Below, piece by piece: positions 8,303-17,115 of a DNA stretch of 64,000 bases; position 1 is the stretch's first letter, and the number at the start of each line of letters is the position of its first letter. The DNA comes from a bacterium (Candidatus Blackallbacteria) CG13_big_fil_rev_8_21_14_2_50_49_14. Its GTDB lineage: Bacteria > Cyanobacteriota > Sericytochromatia > UBA7694. The notes beneath the pieces are model-generated. The model saw nothing but the letters and a program-made list of their open reading frames with translations. It did no database searches and had not been told where the DNA came from. The position numbers were made by a program, and so were the translations under genes. Where the stretch lies: positions 62,001 through 126,000 of the forward strand of contig PFGG01000041.1 of assembly GCA_002783405.1 (NCBI GenBank), in the 5' to 3' direction.

Positions 8303-8944
8303 TTAATGACACGTTTCAGGAGGAATATGTTCAATCTGGTAGAGACGGTTTTTTTTGATATAGTCCCAGACTTTGGGGTGAAGGGCATAACGGCAGTCAT
8401 ACCCCTGCTTCAGAACCCGTCTCAAGAGGGTCGAGGAGATATCCACCTGAGGCAGATCCAGCCAGCGGATTTCAGGCGCTGCTTCGGCAAGATTTTCTTC
8501 GCACCAGGTTTGCAGACTGGCGGCATCGTGAATCCATCCATGTTGGCGGGGCAAAACGGCAAGTTTGCAGTACTTCCCAAACTCTTTCCAACGGTGCCAA
8601 CTGGGGAGGTTTAAAAGCGAATCCAAACCGATGATCAGCCAAGGCTTTTCGCGAAAGCGAGGAGACAGGCTTTCCAGGGTCTCGATCGTATAACTTGCAC
8701 TGTTCTTTTCGATTTCAAGTGCGCAAACTTTCAATTTTGGATTGTCTGCGCTGGCCAATTCGCAGATTTTAAGCCGGTCCTGAGCTGCCGTGACGGCGCG
8801 GTCGGCCTTGTGGGGAGGCTGTCCGGCAGGAATCAGCCAGACTTCACTCAGTCCCAGGGCATCGGCACTCCATTGCGCCATGCTGAGATGCCCGATATGA
8901 ATCGGGTCAAAGGTTCCTCCCAGAAGTCCAACAGGGTGTGGCAT
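8303..8944 (-). CDS. nadD: Nicotinate-nucleotide adenylyltransferase
   Basis: The enzyme converts nicotinate mononucleotide plus ATP to deamido-NAD, the common step of NAD synthesis. The 213-residue protein has the nucleotidyltransferase signature GGTFDPIHIGH at residues 9-19 and the C-terminal SSTLLRR (ISSTxxR-type) motif, with normal family length. It is divergent from hisS: only about 35 bp separate the two start codons, so their promoters must overlap each other or the genes. The papain-like protease gene follows after 18 bp on the same strand, an unusual operon partner. Confidence 0.93.
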   Translation of the reverse strand: MPHPVGLLGGTFDPIHIGHLSMAQWSADALGLSEVWLIPAGQPPHKADRAVTAAQDRLKICELASADNPKLKVCALEIEKNSASYTIETLESLSPRFREKPWLIIGLDSLLNLPSWHRWKEFGKYCKLAVLPRQHGWIHDAASLQTWCEENLAEAAPEIRWLDLPQVDISSTLLRRVLKQGYDCRYALHPKVWDYIKKNRLYQIEHIPPETCH

Positions 8945-8979
8945 AATTTCATTTAATCACAAGATTGGAAAAATGGCCC

Positions 8980-10287
8980 ATGACAGACAGGCTTTCTACA
9001 CAACCCTATAAAGGCACCCGTGATTTCTATCCCAGCGAGATGCAGGTAAGACGTTGGTTCTTTGAGCAAATGCGTCAAGTTGTGGGGCAATATGGGTATC
9101 AGGAATATGATGGCCCGATGCTTGAACCCTTTGAAATTTACGCTGCCAAGACCGGTGAAGAAATAGTCAATGAACAGCTCTATAGCTTTGAAGACCGGGG
9201 CGGGAGAAAAGTGGCGATGCGTCCTGAAATGACACCCACCCTGGCCCGAATGGTGGCTGCCAAAGGTCAAAGTCTGCAAAAGCCTTTGCGTTGGTTCAGT
9301 ATTCCCAATCTCTGGCGCTATGAGCGGCCGCAGCGGGGGCGCCTGCGCGAACACTGGCAGCTGAATGTCGATTTGCTGGGTGTTGACGGTGTAGAAGCAG
9401 AAATCGAAATCATTCAGGTTGCGATTGATATGATGCGGGGTTTTGGGGCTTCGCCCGCTGATTTTGAAATCATGATCAACCACCGCCAGCTCATGAATGA
9501 TCTGTTTGAAAGCGTGCTCAAGCTGGAGCCTGCTCAAATCAAAGCGGTGGCCCGCGCAATTGATAAAAAAGAAAAAATTTCGCCTGAAGCCTTTCAAACC
9601 CTGCTCGAAGAAGCGGGGTGCAGTTCTGAGCAAATTTCAGGTCTGGAACATATTCTCACGGCCCCCCTGCTGGAAATTGGCAAGCTCTGTGAAGACAGCA
9701 AGGGCTATCAGGATCTGATCCGCTTTTTTGATACGATCAATGCGCTGGGTTTGGGGCCTGTCTGTCGTTTTAATACCTCTGTTATGCGCGGGCTGGATTA
9801 TTATACCGGCATGGTCTTTGAACTCTTTGACAAACACCCCGAAAACCGCCGCGCGATTTTTGGTGGGGGCCGTTATGACAACCTGGTCGGGATGTTTGGC
9901 GGCACTCAAATCCCTGGCGTGGGCTTTGGCATGGGGGACGTGACCCTGGTGGATTTTCTGCAGACCCACGGTTTGCTGCCTGAAACCGAAGCCCATGTGG
10001 ATGTGCTGGTAGGCCTTTTCAACGCTGAAATGCTGGTGCAAAGCCAGCAATTGGCCCGGATGCTGCGCGCTCAGGGCATCAAGGTCGAGACGGTACTCAA
10101 ACCTCAAAAACTGGGCAAACAGTTTGAACTGGCAGATAAAAAGGGTATTCCGCTGGTGCTTTTGCAGGGCCCCGATGAAGCCGTGCTGGAAGTGGTCACC
10201 GTGAAAAACCTGCGCACAGGTCAGCAGGAACAGGTGCAGATGGAATCGCTGGCAGTCTGGTTACAAGATCATTTGGGCAAGCGTTAA
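8980..10287 (+). CDS. hisS: Histidyl-tRNA synthetase
   Basis: This class II synthetase charges tRNA-His. The protein is 435 residues from the ATG at 8980; an in-frame TTG at 8965 would add five residues. Conserved features are YKGTRDFYP at the N-terminus, motif 2 (NLWRYERPQRGRLREHWQ), the histidine-binding RGLDYYTG and FGGGRYDNL, and a C-terminal anticodon-binding domain from about residue 335. The glycine-rich motif 3 (GVGFGMG) is intact. The last 4 bp overlap the convergent kinase-like gene. It is divergent from nadD. Confidence 0.96.
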   Translation: MTDRLSTQPYKGTRDFYPSEMQVRRWFFEQMRQVVGQYGYQEYDGPMLEPFEIYAAKTGEEIVNEQLYSFEDRGGRKVAMRPEMTPTLARMVAAKGQSLQKPLRWFSIPNLWRYERPQRGRLREHWQLNVDLLGVDGVEAEIEIIQVAIDMMRGFGASPADFEIMINHRQLMNDLFESVLKLEPAQIKAVARAIDKKEKISPEAFQTLLEEAGCSSEQISGLEHILTAPLLEIGKLCEDSKGYQDLIRFFDTINALGLGPVCRFNTSVMRGLDYYTGMVFELFDKHPENRRAIFGGGRYDNLVGMFGGTQIPGVGFGMGDVTLVDFLQTHGLLPETEAHVDVLVGLFNAEMLVQSQQLARMLRAQGIKVETVLKPQKLGKQFELADKKGIPLVLLQGPDEAVLEVVTVKNLRTGQQEQVQMESLAVWLQDHLGKR

Positions 10288-11183
10288 CTGCCCCAGCCTG
10301 CCAAAAATCGTTCAAAGTCGAGGCAGGCCACGGGGTAGAGTTCCTGCCATTCGCTTTCCAGCTCGCTAAAGAGCGCACCCTTCCCAGCTTGTTCAAGCGC
10401 CCTTTGCAAATACATGAAATAGCACGCCAGGTGGGCTTCTGCGTCCTTGAGGGGGTTGGGCAGAAGTTCTGAGAGCAGATAGGCCAGGTCTCGAATACCG
10501 GGGCCGCCGCCACAGTATTGAAAATCCACGGCTGCGACAGCATCTCCCGTGGCAGAAAAGCAGAAATTGGCAAGTTTGGCATCGCCATGCACCAGGGTTT
10601 GAAAATTGGCTGAATGCAAGGCCTGATCCCAAGCTTGGGCCTTTTCTTTTAAGCTGCCAGCGGGCATGTTTTGCCATTCATGTTGTCGCGTGGCCAAATG
10701 CCAGTAAGTACCTGTTTCCCAAAGCCCCTCTGGTTTGACCCCTAAATAGTGGGCATGAAACACGGCCAGCCAATGCAGAAGCGCTTGGGTCTCTGTACTG
10801 TTGGGGCGGCGGATTCGGCGTGGAAAACCGGCCGCGTTGAGGTCTTCAAGTAAAAAAATCAGACCTGCATCCGAATGGATTTCCCCCAAAAAGCAGGCAG
10901 TTCGGGCGTTCTCAGCTGCCTGTACCTGCCAATGCCGGTACCAATGGCGCTCTACTGTATAGGAGTGTAATTTGCGGGCATGGGCTGTGGCTGCTGGAGT
11001 TCCTGGTAGGGGGGCAGGGGGCGGAGCGATCTGCTTGAGAATCAAGCTGGGGGTTTTTCCTCCCTGAAGATGCACTCTGAGCAATTGTCCATACCCACCC
11101 CACAGGGTTTGAATTTTTTCTGCTCGCAAAACGGCTTCTGCACCCATAATACTCAGAAGTGCTTCACGCCAGGACAAAGACAC
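10284..11183 (-). CDS. APH/choline-kinase-fold phosphotransferase, substrate unknown
   Basis: This 299-residue protein has the phosphotransferase-family catalytic loop VHGDAKLANF near residue 190 and the metal-binding AVDFQYCGGGPGIRDLAYLL about 20 residues later. The N-lobe has a lysine in SLILKQIAP. Similar proteins phosphorylate small molecules such as aminoglycosides, choline or other alcohols. The substrate here cannot be read from the sequence. The start is GTG, 6 bp after the TetR stop, so it is the last gene of a DUF302-TetR-kinase operon; an ATG 36 bp further in is an alternative. It overlaps hisS by 4 bp tail to tail. Confidence 0.8.
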   Translation of the reverse strand: MSLSWREALLSIMGAEAVLRAEKIQTLWGGYGQLLRVHLQGGKTPSLILKQIAPPPAPLPGTPAATAHARKLHSYTVERHWYRHWQVQAAENARTACFLGEIHSDAGLIFLLEDLNAAGFPRRIRRPNSTETQALLHWLAVFHAHYLGVKPEGLWETGTYWHLATRQHEWQNMPAGSLKEKAQAWDQALHSANFQTLVHGDAKLANFCFSATGDAVAAVDFQYCGGGPGIRDLAYLLSELLPNPLKDAEAHLACYFMYLQRALEQAGKGALFSELESEWQELYPVACLDFERFLAGWGS

Positions 11184-11189
11184 CTGTGT

Positions 11190-11987
11190 TTAATCTGCCT
11201 GTGTATCAGGCGATTGAAGCAGCCCTTGAAAGAGCATCTTCAGCAAGGTCTCGAGCAGGGCTTCAGGAGAGTCTGCTCCTAGGTTTTTCCAATGAATTTG
11301 CTGGTGCACCATTAAATTGGCGTAGCCATGTAACTGGGCCCAAAATGCCAGCGCAATCTGTTCGGGGGGAAAGGGTTTGAGTTGCCCCTTGTGATGGGCT
11401 GCGCTGATTGCCGAAATAAAATTCAGAAAGGTTTTTTCTGAGGCCGTTTTTAATTCAGGATAGAGCTCTTTGTTCTCAATCGCAGAGCCAAACATCAGAT
11501 CAAAATAGGTGGGGTATTGGTAGGCAAACTGAAAATAGATCCGGGCCAATTGACGCAAAGCTTCAAGGGGGTGACTCAGTTCCTGAGTTTGACTCAGATC
11601 CAGGGCCTGCATTTCGGAGGCCATCATTTCAAATCCGCGGGTTGCTACAGCGGCAATCATTTCCTGTTTGTCGGCAAAATGTCGGTAGGGAGCGGCCGCA
11701 CTGACGCCCACTTGCTGTGCGATTCCCCGCAGGCTGATGCCTTGAACCCCGTGTTTCACGATTTGTTCAAGTGTGGCCGTGAGCAGCGCTTCATACAGAT
11801 CCCCGTGGTGATAAGCATTGCCCTTGACCTGGGCTTTGGTTTTCATTCTTTCAGGCCGGGGGACTTTTCGTACGGGTTTTACAATTTCAGTCAGGGGAAT
11901 CTCATCCAGTTTCTGACTGAATAAAGCACTCAATTCCTCAAGGCTGTCTGAGGCTTCTTGTTCTGATTCTGATTTTTTTCTAGCCAT
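11190..11987 (-). CDS. TetR family transcriptional regulator with N-terminal extension
   Basis: The helix-turn-helix lies at about residues 56-103 (HHGDLYEALLTATLE, then ISLRGIAQQVGVSAAAPYRHF), a classic TetR DNA-binding domain with the Y-x-H-F end. It is preceded by about 50 charged residues that the family normally lacks. The C-terminal ligand/dimer domain resembles the WHG/TetR_C_13 kind (FDLMFGSA, then LAFWAQLHGYANL). It sits between DUF302 and kinase genes with 20- and 6-bp gaps, so it probably regulates its own operon. No clear SD precedes the ATG. The inducer is unknown. Confidence 0.9.
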   Translation of the reverse strand: MARKKSESEQEASDSLEELSALFSQKLDEIPLTEIVKPVRKVPRPERMKTKAQVKGNAYHHGDLYEALLTATLEQIVKHGVQGISLRGIAQQVGVSAAAPYRHFADKQEMIAAVATRGFEMMASEMQALDLSQTQELSHPLEALRQLARIYFQFAYQYPTYFDLMFGSAIENKELYPELKTASEKTFLNFISAISAAHHKGQLKPFPPEQIALAFWAQLHGYANLMVHQQIHWKNLGADSPEALLETLLKMLFQGLLQSPDTQAD

Positions 11988-12007
11988 GCAATTTCAATTT
12001 TTCAGGA

Positions 12008-12391
12008 TTATCGGGCTTCATCAACCATCTGAATGGTTTTAAGCTCTACTTCATGTGCAACCGTTTGCAGTTCAGGGTCTTGAGAAAGTGCTGAGAGCAT
12101 TGTCTCAGGTCGAATCAAGCCAATCCGGGTTTGATGGTTTTCAGTATAGACAGAAATACGACAGGGCAAGGCCATATTTAAACGCATGTCTGAACTGAGT
12201 ACGCGTGCGGCTTGAACGGGGTTACAGACTTCGAATACTTTACAGTCTTCTTTAAAATCGATGCCCTTGCTGCGCAAGGTCTCGCCTAAATTGTGGATGT
12301 GTAAAACTCCAAAACCATGGTTTTTTACAGCGACTTCAAGATCCTGTGCCGCCTGTTCAAAGGATTTTTCTGTTTCAACGATATAGTACAT
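12008..12391 (-). CDS. DUF302 domain protein
   Basis: From the ATG at 12391 (AAGGA seven bases upstream) the protein is 127 residues and matches the DUF302 pattern: MYYIVET, FEQAAQDLEVAVKNHGFGVL, a VFEVCNP motif and LPCRISVYT. DUF302 proteins are small cytoplasmic alpha/beta domains of unknown biochemical role, seen near redox and metal genes. Both the CNP and LPC cysteines are kept. It heads the operon with the TetR regulator and the phosphotransferase. Confidence 0.85.
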   Translation of the reverse strand: MYYIVETEKSFEQAAQDLEVAVKNHGFGVLHIHNLGETLRSKGIDFKEDCKVFEVCNPVQAARVLSSDMRLNMALPCRISVYTENHQTRIGLIRPETMLSALSQDPELQTVAHEVELKTIQMVDEAR

Positions 12392-12437
12392 CTTCTGTCC
12401 TTCCAATGTATTTAAACTTTCTGCATGCCTTTTAGTA

Positions 12438-12462
12438 TGATACCGCTCTTCGGCGAGTATCA
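12438..12462. promoter_or_regulatory. Inverted repeat in the divergent DUF302 / TPR intergenic region
   Basis: TGATAC and GTATCA pair as a 6-bp stem with an inner CGC/GCG pair. The repeat lies 47 bp upstream of the DUF302 gene. It could be a TetR operator or a short transcript hairpin. The rest of the roughly 300-bp gap (12392-12688) shows only a possible TAGACT -10 near 12632 for the TPR gene. Confidence 0.35.
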
Positions 12463-12688
12463 GGCAGAAATTGAATGTAGGGATGCTTATTTCGTTTTTG
12501 GAAATGTGTTGATCTGACAGCCGCTGGGCGTCAAGCGAAAAAAGCAGGGGTTTGAGCTAAAGCAGACGGTCCCCTTGCCGTTTTTCTATGGTTTTCTGGG
12601 AAAAGAGTTTTCATTTGTCATTGGGTTCGGCTAGACTTCACAGTATGAATGAATGGGGCTGCGGCGCTGCACCAGGAAAGGGTCTGAT

Positions 12689-13996
12689 GTGTTTTTGAAT
12701 CAAGGGCGAAAGATAGGGGCTTTGTTTTTTACCGCATATCTGCTTTTCAGCACGGCGGTTCAGGCTGAAATGAAAACCTTTACAGTCACAGCGCAGGCAT
12801 TTATAGGCGATAATCAAACACGCAATGAGGCGAGAGAATTGGCTTTATTGGAAGCCAAACGCCAAGCACTTGAATTGGCTGGTGTCTATATTGAGTCTCT
12901 GACCGTGGTGAAACAGGCAAAAGTTGAAAAAGATGAGATCCTGGCTTTAACCGGGGGGGTTACACAATCTAAAATTCTCAAGGAAAAACCGATTGTCAGT
13001 GAAAACAGTTTTGGGATTGAGGTCACGGCGCAGGTTAGCATTGATACCCTCAGTATCGAAGCTGCGATCAAAAAAATGCTCAAGCAGCGCGAAACACTTG
13101 AACAGGAAAAATTACTTCTAAAACGCAATCAGGAACTTGAAAAACAGCTCAAAGCCTACCAGGCCCAAATCCAAAAACTGAAAGATCGTCAGCGGATTGT
13201 GGATTTGCAAAAGGGCGAAGGCCAAAGAATTAAGAATCGTCTCAGTGCCTCAGAATGGATGGAAAAAGGGGATTTGGCCTATGCCCAGAAAAATTTTTCA
13301 GAAGCATTGCTGGCCTATGATCAGGCCCTTGCACTGGATCCAGCCTTTGTAGCCCTTTGGAATAAGCGTGGCAATGCCTATTTTGGACTCAATCGCCTTG
13401 CTGAAGCTGAACAGAATTATTCCGAGGCCCTGCGCCTGGCGCCAAACTTTGCCGCTGCCTATTATAATCGCGGCAATGTCTATCTGCGCAGGCAGGCCTA
13501 TCCTGCGGCACTCGTGGAATATAGTCAAGCGATACGTTTAGAACCCAGGTTTTTTGAAGCCTGGCATAATCAGGGCATTGCCTATTTTAATTTGGGCAAG
13601 TATGAAGAGGCGCTTCGTTCACATACGCGCACACTTGCTTTGAACCCCAGTCATGCCGGCGCCTATCTGAGTATTGGCAATATTCAGTTTAAGCGGGCAC
13701 AATATCTCGCCGCAGTTGATTCGTTCTCAAAAGCCTTGGCTCTTGAACCGGTGGATACTCTTGCCTATAATAACCGCGCCTTGGCCTATCAGGGGGCAGG
13801 CAAAATTGAACTTGCCTTTTTAGATTTTGAACGTGCGATTCTGTCTGATCCGCAACATTATTTTGCCTATGTCAACCGTGGCAATCTCTATAAGAAACTT
13901 CAGCGCTATGCGCAAGCCCGTCAGGATTTTCAGAAGGCCTGTGAATTGGGCTATCAGCCAAGTTGTAAAGAGCTTAAAACTCTGCCCGTGAAATAG
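12689..13996 (+). CDS. Secreted protein: LPP20/FlgT-like N-domain, coiled coil and TPR array
   Basis: The GTG at 12689 is chosen because AGGAAAGGG lies six bases before it and a clean signal peptide (LFSTAVQA) follows; an in-frame ATG at 12653 would bury the signal. The mature N-terminal part (TFTVTAQAFIGDNQ, then EARELALLEAKRQALELAG) resembles LPP20/FlgT N-type domains. It is followed by a charged coiled coil at about residues 125-185. From about residue 200 there are six or seven tandem tetratricopeptide repeats (AYFGLNRLAEAEQNYSEAL and similar), making a protein-binding scaffold in the periplasm. The partner is unknown. It is monocistronic and convergent with the helicase gene. Confidence 0.8.
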   Translation: MFLNQGRKIGALFFTAYLLFSTAVQAEMKTFTVTAQAFIGDNQTRNEARELALLEAKRQALELAGVYIESLTVVKQAKVEKDEILALTGGVTQSKILKEKPIVSENSFGIEVTAQVSIDTLSIEAAIKKMLKQRETLEQEKLLLKRNQELEKQLKAYQAQIQKLKDRQRIVDLQKGEGQRIKNRLSASEWMEKGDLAYAQKNFSEALLAYDQALALDPAFVALWNKRGNAYFGLNRLAEAEQNYSEALRLAPNFAAAYYNRGNVYLRRQAYPAALVEYSQAIRLEPRFFEAWHNQGIAYFNLGKYEEALRSHTRTLALNPSHAGAYLSIGNIQFKRAQYLAAVDSFSKALALEPVDTLAYNNRALAYQGAGKIELAFLDFERAILSDPQHYFAYVNRGNLYKKLQRYAQARQDFQKACELGYQPSCKELKTLPVK

Positions 13997-14011
13997 GTTT
14001 GCGGTGTTTTG

Positions 14012-16825
14012 CTATTCCCAAATTTTGAGTTTTTGTGCTTGAACGGGAAGGGCGCGCTGAAAAACACTTTGCATAAGTTTTTCTCTGCCGCTTTCCTGGC
14101 GGGTATAGATTAAATCTGCGGGGCCGACCCACTCCATAAAACAGCTTTTGAAGATTTCAGCCTTTTCTCTGCTGCGTGCAAGCAGCCGTGGAACAGGCAA
14201 AATGACTTTTCCTTGCTGTTTTTCGCGTATCTGAGGCATGAAGCCCCAAACCGCTTGAAATTCAATTTCTGTAATTGGAATTTCCAGAAGATAGCGCTGT
14301 TCTTGCAGGGGTTCAAAAATTTCCTGGAGGGATTGGCTAAAATATTTTGATTCATCAGGCTTAACCTGTTCCAGAAAAATGCGCACAGAGCCATCGCTGC
14401 GTTGACTGAATCTGAGTTGCGTTTGGGTTGAGAGAATGATTTCTGCTCGCTGTAGAGCCTGAAGTGTCACCTGGGCCAGGTTTTTGATAATTTCATATTC
14501 ATTTTCAGTTTGTTTGAGCAAAGGGGTCCAGGCTTTTTTTCGTGAATTTCTGTATTTCAAAAGACTGAGTTCCGTCAGTAGAATCAGGCTGAGACTGAGC
14601 CCCAATCCTATTTCGCCAGGCCAGAAAATCCAGAAAGTGACAAGGCTGAGTGATTCGAGTATACGGGCCGATTGAAGGTGGAAATCTGCCTGTCTGCATT
14701 TGAGTTCGAGGGCCTGATACTGTGTTTTTACCGTGCGCGGCAGGGTCTTCAAACGGGGGGCTTGAAGGGAGCGTTTCCCCGGCACTTCTGTTTTGGGGAT
14801 TCGCAATTGCAGGCCGTTGAGCTCTTTGCCTTGATAGGGTTTTCCAATTCCCCAGCGATCCCAGGCGAGGAGCCTGTTTTGAGCCCGCTCCAAACATTCT
14901 CGATTCAGATGGGCCATTTCTGCCAGCAATTCCTGGGGCTGAATTTTTCCCAAAAGGGCATGTACATGGCCAGCGCCCAACTCCAGGCAGCCATCTTCAC
15001 TGATCCCGTAAAAACGTTGGTGCTTGCGCTGAAAACGCTCTAAATCCCGGAATCCTCCTTCCAGTTCAGGGAGCAGGGCCACAATATCCCAATTATTTGC
15101 GAGTTTTAAAGGGTTGAGAGGGTCAAAACGCAGGCTGCGCCCTCTGATTTGATTGACCGAGACATAGGAGCTGACAGCTGTGAGATCAATCAGTGTATTT
15201 AAACTGCGACAATCCCAACCCTCCCCGAGCAGGCCTCGGGTGCCGACCAGACAACGGGAAAGTCCTTTTTCAAAAAAATCAGTCACCAAAGCCAGATATA
15301 CGCTGCTTTTCCAATCGCTGCCCTGACCCAGTATTCTGAAAAAATGGTCACAGGCTTCAGATTTTAAACTGACTTCAAGCTGATTGGTGCTGAACCAGGT
15401 TTTGGCTTCTTGCAGAAAACCCGGCAAGGCCTGGGCATTGCATAAAAGCGTTTGGCCCGTCACCATTAAAGGGTGCAGGTTTTCAAGTTCAGGGTGTGTG
15501 CTGAGATAGCGCATCACGGCCAGGGCTCCGCCGGCTTCTGGATCCAAGAGCCCTTCTGCCGCTCTGCCACCGGGTGCGTGGGTGGTTTCAAAATCAGTGA
15601 GTACCAGGGCTCTGAGTCCTTCACCCATGGCAGCTTGTTCTGTCAGCAGGATTTGTTCCAAGCCGCGCAATTTAGCTGCTGATAGCGCAAGAATTTTTTC
15701 AATGCTTCCCGAACGTCGTTTGAAACGCCCCTGTTCATAGCGGTATCCCAGGGCCAGAACAGCTGATTTTAAGTCATTCCAGACTTTATTTTCCCGGTCT
15801 TTCAGGAGCACAGCTCCGTAGGCTCCCAAACAGCTCACCAAATCTTCCAAACTGGGAGGATCTTCCATTTCTGGGCTCCAGGGTATGCCTTCTGGAAAAA
15901 TGCCAAGACTGTAGAGATAGCGTACCAGGGCAATGCAAACATCGGGTTCCCGAATCAGGAATTCAGTGGGTTTGATGGGGTTGCCTTTGCGATCGGTGGG
16001 ATGAAGCAAGCAGTCTTCGGCCCAAATACTGAGTTGGGGACGGTCTGGATGGGGGGTTTCCAAGCTTTTTAAGAGACGGTGCAAGGCCTGGTGGGCACCA
16101 GAAACAAAGTTGGATTCAGCTTCTGTGGGTCTGACCAGATAGACCAAATCCTGAAAAGGAGCCAAATGCCCCTCTTTAATCACAGCGGGGGTGGGCACTT
16201 CGAAATCGACGGGGCCGATCAAATCTAAGTAGACTGCGCGCTCTTTTTCTTTGCGATCAAGCGGAGGCGTGGCCGTTAGGCCAATCACAATCGCTTCAGG
16301 CACTTTTTGCAGATAGACCTGAATTGCGGCCGCCCAATGGGCAAGCAAATGGTGGCACTCATCCAATAAGAGGGTGTGATAACCTTGTTCAGCGAGCTGA
16401 ACAAAGAGTTTTTCCACCTGGCGGTGCAAGAATTGTCCCTCCTGGCCTTTGATACTGAAGGCTTGATAGGTCAGTGAAAGAATAGCAGGGGATTTCTCAA
16501 GATCGGTACTGATAATCGTTTGTTCTACGGGAAGATCTTCGATGGCCTCAAGATCAATACTGAGCTGACTAAATTTATCGACCCACTGCTGTTGGATCGG
16601 AGTGGTGGGCGAAAGAATCACCGTTTTTTGGCCGATGCGTCTGGCCAATTCAAGCCCTATCAGGGTCTTGCCACTCCCTGGTGGGGCAACCAGATGCAGC
16701 TGCCTTTCGCCGGCCAAAATCTTTCCCACGAGTGTTTCAAGCGCTTCGCGTTGATAGGGGTGGTAATTGACGGCCAGTTCAAACGATTGAAAGAGATCTC
16801 CGAATATTGCCATTCTAGGGCTCAT
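14012..16825 (-). CDS. Large SF2 (DEAH-type) helicase with a hydrophobic hairpin
   Basis: This 937-residue protein has helicase motif I PPGSGKT at 48-54, motif II DECH at 155-158, motif III TATPP near 184, motif V in GTRGLLGEGWDC, and motif VI QIRGRSLRF. These place it in the restriction/UvrB-like SF2 group. An insert of about 250 residues separates the two RecA lobes. At about residues 723-755 two hydrophobic stretches around WIFWPGEIG (LSLVTFWIFW, then LGLSLSLILLTELSLL) look like a membrane hairpin, followed by a soluble C-terminal domain of about 180 residues. No nuclease motif or methylase neighbour was seen. It is monocistronic. The cellular role is not known to me. Confidence 0.85.
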   Translation of the reverse strand: MSPRMAIFGDLFQSFELAVNYHPYQREALETLVGKILAGERQLHLVAPPGSGKTLIGLELARRIGQKTVILSPTTPIQQQWVDKFSQLSIDLEAIEDLPVEQTIISTDLEKSPAILSLTYQAFSIKGQEGQFLHRQVEKLFVQLAEQGYHTLLLDECHHLLAHWAAAIQVYLQKVPEAIVIGLTATPPLDRKEKERAVYLDLIGPVDFEVPTPAVIKEGHLAPFQDLVYLVRPTEAESNFVSGAHQALHRLLKSLETPHPDRPQLSIWAEDCLLHPTDRKGNPIKPTEFLIREPDVCIALVRYLYSLGIFPEGIPWSPEMEDPPSLEDLVSCLGAYGAVLLKDRENKVWNDLKSAVLALGYRYEQGRFKRRSGSIEKILALSAAKLRGLEQILLTEQAAMGEGLRALVLTDFETTHAPGGRAAEGLLDPEAGGALAVMRYLSTHPELENLHPLMVTGQTLLCNAQALPGFLQEAKTWFSTNQLEVSLKSEACDHFFRILGQGSDWKSSVYLALVTDFFEKGLSRCLVGTRGLLGEGWDCRSLNTLIDLTAVSSYVSVNQIRGRSLRFDPLNPLKLANNWDIVALLPELEGGFRDLERFQRKHQRFYGISEDGCLELGAGHVHALLGKIQPQELLAEMAHLNRECLERAQNRLLAWDRWGIGKPYQGKELNGLQLRIPKTEVPGKRSLQAPRLKTLPRTVKTQYQALELKCRQADFHLQSARILESLSLVTFWIFWPGEIGLGLSLSLILLTELSLLKYRNSRKKAWTPLLKQTENEYEIIKNLAQVTLQALQRAEIILSTQTQLRFSQRSDGSVRIFLEQVKPDESKYFSQSLQEIFEPLQEQRYLLEIPITEIEFQAVWGFMPQIREKQQGKVILPVPRLLARSREKAEIFKSCFMEWVGPADLIYTRQESGREKLMQSVFQRALPVQAQKLKIWE

Positions 16826-16861
16826 TTTAACAGAACTGTCGCAGATTCGAAATATGTCTGA

Positions 16862-16916
16862 TAAGTAAAAAATATACTTAAATCTACTTACATATTCTAA
16901 TTTTGTAGGTTATTAT
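16862..16916 (+). promoter_or_regulatory. Promoter with TACTTA repeat cluster for the 16.9-kb small transcript
   Basis: TTACAT (16888-16893) and TATTAT (16911-16916) are separated by 17 bp. TACTTA occurs at 16875-16880 and 16885-16890, exactly 10 bp apart. Its inverse TAAGTA is at 16862-16867. The second copy overlaps the -35, so a regulator bound here could block RNA polymerase. Confidence 0.65.
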
Positions 16917-17013
16917 GAAGATGTCAGCAGAAAATCTACTGACCACCCTCAGAAGGTTTACCTTCTGATGATGTCTGTTTTCAGGCGGTCAACCCGCTGG
17001 GAAGGAGGCTTTT

Positions 17014-17079
17014 ATGCAAGCTAAAACCACATCACAGGATCTTTGGTATTTATTGCAATCGCATCGCAATCTCTTATAG
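17014..17079 (+). CDS. 21-residue small ORF with near-perfect SD
   Basis: AAGGAGG (17002-17008) lies five bases before an ATG that opens 21 codons beginning MQAKTTSQDLWYLL and ending with TAG. The peptide is half polar and half aliphatic/aromatic, with no signal peptide, so a cytoplasmic or amphipathic helix is possible. The SD is one of the strongest in the window, and a terminator follows the stop by six bases, which argues that translation is real. It could be a small protein or a leader peptide that senses translation. The sequence resembles nothing I recognise. Confidence 0.5.
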   Translation: MQAKTTSQDLWYLLQSHRNLL

Positions 17080-17084
17080 GCTCT

Positions 17085-17115
17085 AAACTCCCTGAAAAGT
17101 CTTTTCAGGGAGTTT
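17085..17115 (+). terminator. Rho-independent terminator of the small transcript
   Basis: AAACTCCCTGAAAA pairs perfectly with TTTTCAGGGAGTTT across a three-base loop, a 14-bp stem followed by GCTTTG. It ends 35 bp before the SGNH gene, so that gene needs its own promoter unless the terminator is read through. Confidence 0.85.
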
